The notes under the pieces were generated by a model, which was not told where the DNA came from, made no database searches, and worked only from the letters and a program-made list of their open reading frames with translations. From Marinicella rhabdoformis (GTDB lineage Bacteria > Pseudomonadota > Gammaproteobacteria > Xanthomonadales > Marinicellaceae): a DNA stretch of 64,000 nt. The position numbers were made by a program, and so were the translations under genes. The DNA is taken from positions 1-64,000 of the forward strand of contig NZ_VTFS01000003.1 of assembly GCF_009671245.1 (NCBI RefSeq). Reading direction: 5' to 3'. Positions 60,175-64,000 of this stretch are shown in pieces; within the stretch, counting starts at the first letter, position 1, and each line of letters opens with the position of its first letter.

Positions 60175-61791
60175 ATGGCTAAAGATTTAAAAGGTTGGAA
60201 CCCAGAGGACGAACAACAATGGGAATCCTATGGAAAAAAAATTGCCAACCGCAATTTATGGATTTCAATACCCGCACTGCTGTGCGGTTTCGCCGTTTGG
60301 TTGTACTGGGGTATCATCACAGTACAAATGATGAACCTGGGATTTCCCTTTGAACAAGCTGAATTGTTCAGTTTAACCGCCATAGCAGGACTGTCAGGTG
60401 CCACCTTGCGCATCCCGTCAACATTCTTTATCCGCATAGCAGGTGGAAGAAACACACTGTTTTTAACCACTTCATTGCTCATCATACCTGCAGTAGGTAC
60501 AGGGTTTGCACTCCAAGATACCAGCACATCACTTTGGGAGTTCCAACTTTGGGCCCTGTTCAGTGGTATTGGCGGTGGTAATTTTGCCTCATCAATGTCT
60601 AATATCAGTTATTTCTTCCCTAAGAAAGTACAAGGTTATGCCTTGGGAATGAATGCAGGCTTGGGTAATTTTGGTGTCACCACCATGCAAATTTTGGTGC
60701 CTTTGGTGATGACTTTTGCCTTGTTTGGTTCTTTCGGTGGAGATTCACTGACCTTACTTGGGTTCAGTGGTACATTGATTGGTAAAATCCCTGCTGGAAC
60801 AGAAACTTACATTCAAAATGCTGGCTTTGTCTGGTTATTGATTCTGGTGCCTTTGGCATTTGCCACCTGGTTGGGCATGAACAACATCAAAGACGAACAT
60901 GTATCTCCACACATTGGTTCTCCATTCATGGCTTTTGCTAACATCATCTTCATGTTAGGCGGTGGTATGGTCACTGCTTTGTTTGGTTTGTGGCTGTTGT
61001 TACCTGAACACATGAGTGGTTCTGGATTAGAGCTTAACAAAGCTTTGGTGCTTTTAATCGTCATTGTTTTGACTGTGGTTTTATTAAAATTAACACCGGG
61101 ACCTATTGGCCGCAACCTTTCACGACAATACAAAATTTTTGGTAACAAACACACCTGGGTCATGACTGTCATTTATACCATGACTTTTGGTTCATTTATT
61201 GGCTTTTCAGCTGCATTTGCTTTGTCTATCAAGGTCATCTTCGGCTTTCAACACATCATGGTTGATGGCGTGATGACTCATGACTTGGCCAATCCAAACG
61301 GACCCAGTGCCTTGATGTATGCTTGGATGGGACCGTTTATTGGGGCATTGATTAGACCTATCGGTGGCATGATTTCTGACAAATTAGGCGGTGCCAAAGT
61401 AACTCAAATCATTTCAGTCATCATGGTACTCAGTGCCTTGGGCGTGGCATATTACATGCAACAAGCCTACCAAAGTGCCACACCTGAGCAATATTTCGTG
61501 CCTTTCTTGGTATTGTTCCTGACTTTGTTCTTGGCATCTGGAATCGGCAACGGATCAACTTTCCGCAGCATCGCTGTGATTTTCAACAAAGAACAAACCG
61601 GCCCTGTTTTGGGCTGGTCTTCTGCAGTTGCTGCTTATGGTGCATTTTATATCCCACAAGTACTGGGTGAGAACATCAAAGCCGCCACACCTGAATATGC
61701 ACTGTACGGCTTTGCCGGCTTTTACATGGTCTGCATCATTTTGAACTGGTGGTTTTATTTGCGCAGCAATTCTGAATTCAAGAACCCCTGA
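60175..61791 (+). CDS. narK: Nitrate/nitrite transporter of the NarK family (second copy)
   Basis: A 538-residue MFS transporter. The start at 60175 (MAKDLKGWNPEDEQQW) is set by TAAGGAGC before it; the frame opens at 60127. It is of the longer NarK2/NarU-like type, with SGIGGGNFASSMSNISYFFPKK near 140-160 and a large hydrophilic loop. The second half has IGNGSTFRSIAVIF and GASLIRPIGG-like (here GALIRPIGGMISD). It probably exchanges nitrate for nitrite. Tandem NarK1-NarK2 genes are known in other denitrifiers. Confidence 0.92.
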   Translation: MAKDLKGWNPEDEQQWESYGKKIANRNLWISIPALLCGFAVWLYWGIITVQMMNLGFPFEQAELFSLTAIAGLSGATLRIPSTFFIRIAGGRNTLFLTTSLLIIPAVGTGFALQDTSTSLWEFQLWALFSGIGGGNFASSMSNISYFFPKKVQGYALGMNAGLGNFGVTTMQILVPLVMTFALFGSFGGDSLTLLGFSGTLIGKIPAGTETYIQNAGFVWLLILVPLAFATWLGMNNIKDEHVSPHIGSPFMAFANIIFMLGGGMVTALFGLWLLLPEHMSGSGLELNKALVLLIVIVLTVVLLKLTPGPIGRNLSRQYKIFGNKHTWVMTVIYTMTFGSFIGFSAAFALSIKVIFGFQHIMVDGVMTHDLANPNGPSALMYAWMGPFIGALIRPIGGMISDKLGGAKVTQIISVIMVLSALGVAYYMQQAYQSATPEQYFVPFLVLFLTLFLASGIGNGSTFRSIAVIFNKEQTGPVLGWSSAVAAYGAFYIPQVLGENIKAATPEYALYGFAGFYMVCIILNWWFYLRSNSEFKNP

Positions 61792-61868
61792 ATAATTAAA
61801 ACAAAAAATAAAAAAAGAACAATGAAATATTTCATGAGTAATAAAAAACACAACTACCGAGGTTTCCT

Positions 61869-64000
61869 ATGAGTCAATTTTTAGACCGGTTAACTTATTT
61901 AACCAAACAAAAGCCAGAGACATTCTCAAAAGGTCATGGCATCACCACCGATGAAAATCGTGATTGGGAGCGTGCATACCGCAACCGTTGGGCACATGAC
62001 AAAATCGTGCGCTCAACACACGGCGTAAACTGTACCGGTTCATGTAGCTGGAAAATTTATGTTAAACGCGGCTTGGTGACATGGGAAACCCAACAAACGG
62101 ACTACCCGCGAACCCGCGAAGATTTGCCCAATCATGAACCCCGTGGTTGTGCACGTGGTGCTTCTTACTCATGGTATTTATACAGTGCCACGCGCTTGAA
62201 ATACCCGATGGTGCGTGGTCGCCTGATTCGTTTGTGGCGCAAAGCCAAAGCTAAATACAACGACCCAGTTGAAGCTTGGGCATCAATTCAAGCGAATGAA
62301 GTCGATAAAAAGTCATACAAAGAAATTCGTGGCCTCGGCGGTTTTGTACGTGCTGATTGGGATGAAGTCAATGAAATCATTGCCGCATCGAATGTCCACA
62401 CGATTAAAGAACACGGCCCAGACCGAATCATTGGATTCTCACCCATTCCTGCCATGAGCATGATTTCATATGCAGCCGGTAGTCGTTACCTGTCATTGAT
62501 TGGCGGCGTTTGTATGAGCTTCTATGATTGGTACTGCGATTTACCACCAGCATCTCCTCAAACCTGGGGTGAGCAAACTGACGTGCCCGAAAGTGCTGAC
62601 TGGTATAATTCATCTTATATCATTGCCTGGGGTTCAAATGTACCTCAAACACGTACACCTGATGCGCATTTCTTCACAGAAGCGCGTTACAAAGGCACCA
62701 AAACAGTTGCGGTGACTCCAGATTACTCAGAAGTGGCTAAATTATGTGACCAATGGATGCCAGCACGTCAAGGTACTGATGCGGCATTGGCGATGGCCAT
62801 GGGCCACGTGATCCTGTCAGAATTCCACCGTGACAACACCAGTAATTACTTCGATGATTACACACGAACTTACACCGACATGCCGTTCTTGATTCGCCTA
62901 GACGAACATGAATCTGGTTATGCTGCCGGTCGAACTTTACGTGCCAGTGACGTCAAAGCATTGAGTGCACAAGACAAAGCCGAATGGAAACCTGTTTTGA
63001 TTGATGAAAAAAGCAATCAAATTACAGTCCCCAATGGCACTGTAGGCTCTCGTTGGAGTGAAAACAAAGGCAAGTGGAACTTAGAAACCAAAAATGTAGA
63101 CAATGGCACTGAAATTTGGCCGTTGAAATCATTGGTCAAAGACCATGATGACGTGGTTGAAGTGTCCTTCCCATATTTCGCCAACGAAGCACATGAACAA
63201 CCAATTTTCAAACACACTGAGCATGAAGATATTCTGAAACGCAAAGTGCCAGTTCGTAAAGTCACCACGGGTGACGGCAAAGAAATTCTGGTTGCTACCG
63301 TATTCGATTTGATGATGGCCAATTATGGTGTCGATCAAGGTTTGAATGACAACAACTGTGCCAAGTCTTTCAGTGATGACATACCTTATACACCGGCTTG
63401 GCAAGAAAAAATAACAGGCGTGGACAAAGAAACCGTGATTCGCATTGCCCGTGAGTTTGGTGACAACGCAGACAAAACACGTGGCCGCTCGATGGTTATT
63501 TTGGGCGCAGCGATTAACCATTGGTACAACATGGACATGAACTACCGCGGCATCATTAACATGTTGATGATGTGTGGTTGTATCGGTAAATCAGGTGGCG
63601 GTTGGTCACATTATGTGGGTCAAGAAAAACTCAGACCACAAACTGGCTGGCAGCCGCTGGCCTTTGGCTTGGATTGGCACCGCCCACCCCGTCACATGAA
63701 CTCAACGTCATTTTTCTATAGCCACTCTAACCAATGGCGTTATGAAAAATTACAAGTCGATGACATTTTGTCGCCTTTGGCTGACAAAAAAGATTGGAGC
63801 AACTATTCACTGATTGATTGTAACGTGCGTTCAGAACGCATGGGTTGGTTGCCATCGGCACCACAATTAAAACGTAATCCATTGGCCTTAACCAAAGAAG
63901 CCAGTAAAGCAGGCTTATCAAGTTCAGATTATGTGGTTAAACAATTGACTTCGGGTGACCTGAGCTTCTCTTGTGAAGATCCAGATCATGAAGATAATTT
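61869..64000 (+). CDS. narG: Respiratory nitrate reductase alpha subunit NarG (5' part)
   Basis: The frame starts at ATG 61869 (MSQFLDRLTYLTKQK; CGAGG upstream) and runs off the window after 710 codons. The full protein is usually about 1250 residues. The FS0 cluster ligands are visible: HGVNCTGSCSW (His51, Cys55, Cys59) and PRGCARG (Cys94). The molybdenum region YDWYCDLPPASPQTWGEQTD (residues about 219-238) includes the Asp ligand. It catalyses nitrate reduction to nitrite on the cytoplasmic side, with NarH and NarI expected beyond the window. Confidence 0.97.
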   Translation, partial: MSQFLDRLTYLTKQKPETFSKGHGITTDENRDWERAYRNRWAHDKIVRSTHGVNCTGSCSWKIYVKRGLVTWETQQTDYPRTREDLPNHEPRGCARGASYSWYLYSATRLKYPMVRGRLIRLWRKAKAKYNDPVEAWASIQANEVDKKSYKEIRGLGGFVRADWDEVNEIIAASNVHTIKEHGPDRIIGFSPIPAMSMISYAAGSRYLSLIGGVCMSFYDWYCDLPPASPQTWGEQTDVPESADWYNSSYIIAWGSNVPQTRTPDAHFFTEARYKGTKTVAVTPDYSEVAKLCDQWMPARQGTDAALAMAMGHVILSEFHRDNTSNYFDDYTRTYTDMPFLIRLDEHESGYAAGRTLRASDVKALSAQDKAEWKPVLIDEKSNQITVPNGTVGSRWSENKGKWNLETKNVDNGTEIWPLKSLVKDHDDVVEVSFPYFANEAHEQPIFKHTEHEDILKRKVPVRKVTTGDGKEILVATVFDLMMANYGVDQGLNDNNCAKSFSDDIPYTPAWQEKITGVDKETVIRIAREFGDNADKTRGRSMVILGAAINHWYNMDMNYRGIINMLMMCGCIGKSGGGWSHYVGQEKLRPQTGWQPLAFGLDWHRPPRHMNSTSFFYSHSNQWRYEKLQVDDILSPLADKKDWSNYSLIDCNVRSERMGWLPSAPQLKRNPLALTKEASKAGLSSSDYVVKQLTSGDLSFSCEDPDHEDN

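Overview
The window reads as chromosomal DNA from a free-living, probably marine gammaproteobacterium. Evidence: cmoA/cmoB, Hda, YcgL, the dnaX-ybaB-recR order, DUF3011 proteins, and secreted proteins ending in an 'IFxxGFE' tail of the kind I associate with Marinicella/Lysobacterales-type genomes. The genus is inference. By eye the DNA leans AT-rich throughout. I see no rRNA gene, prophage, IS transposase or CRISPR array.

Layout. 0-0.3 kb: three evenly built promoters pointing left out of the window, as upstream of a stable-RNA operon. 0.35-8.8 kb (all minus): housekeeping block cmoB, cmoA, HIT protein, recR, ybaB, dnaX with a poly-A slippage site, the SRP RNA, hda, an AI-2E permease, a CDP-alcohol phosphatidyltransferase and a DUF2066 protein. 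8.8-33.3 kb: accessory block lying between DUF2066 and purM, which are divergent neighbours in Pseudomonas-type genomes. It holds a secreted beta-helix protein and a second secreted protein with related C-terminal tails, two attC-flanked gene cassettes without an integrase, a Sel1 lipoprotein, and a large membrane-stress locus. That locus is an overlapping operon (DUF2170/YjfI, PspA-like YjfJ, small basic protein, YqiJ-like OB protein, flotillin, 1792-residue DUF3686-type AAA ATPase) driven by a promoter buried in a double palindrome. It is preceded by a TelA-family protein and an FHA-winged-helix protein, then by a Ser/Thr kinase with zinc ribbon and TPRs and an FHA-GAF-GGDEF cyclase.

33.3-38.9 kb: purM, purN, DUF3108 protein, BlaI/BlaR1-type pair, small PHA-system-type protein, 1-Cys-like peroxiredoxin. 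39.0-39.8 kb: tRNA-Ser(UGA) followed by decayed tRNA-Ser copies that are interrupted in the anticodon loop and the T loop by small multi-hairpin elements with GGA-containing loops and compensatory stem changes. This is the least conventional piece of the window. 39.8-49.7 kb: TonB-like secreted protein, SNF2 helicase, then a lipid/acyl-CoA cluster (saccharopine-dehydrogenase-like, SDR, acyl-CoA dehydrogenase, TetR, APH-type kinase, SDR) resembling bacterial ACAD10/11 (4-hydroxyacyl-CoA) modules. 49.7-55.2 kb: two tandem four-repeat DUF3011 proteins, an SDR, a large unrecognised membrane protein, ycgL with a coupled 48-residue Cys-rich protein. 55.3-64 kb: molybdenum-cofactor genes mobA and moeA, a NIT-domain/Crp-Fnr fusion regulator, an FNR-type box, two narK transporters and the start of narG, cut by the window edge. 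Together these last genes make a nitrate-respiration locus with its sensor, transporters, reductase and cofactor genes.
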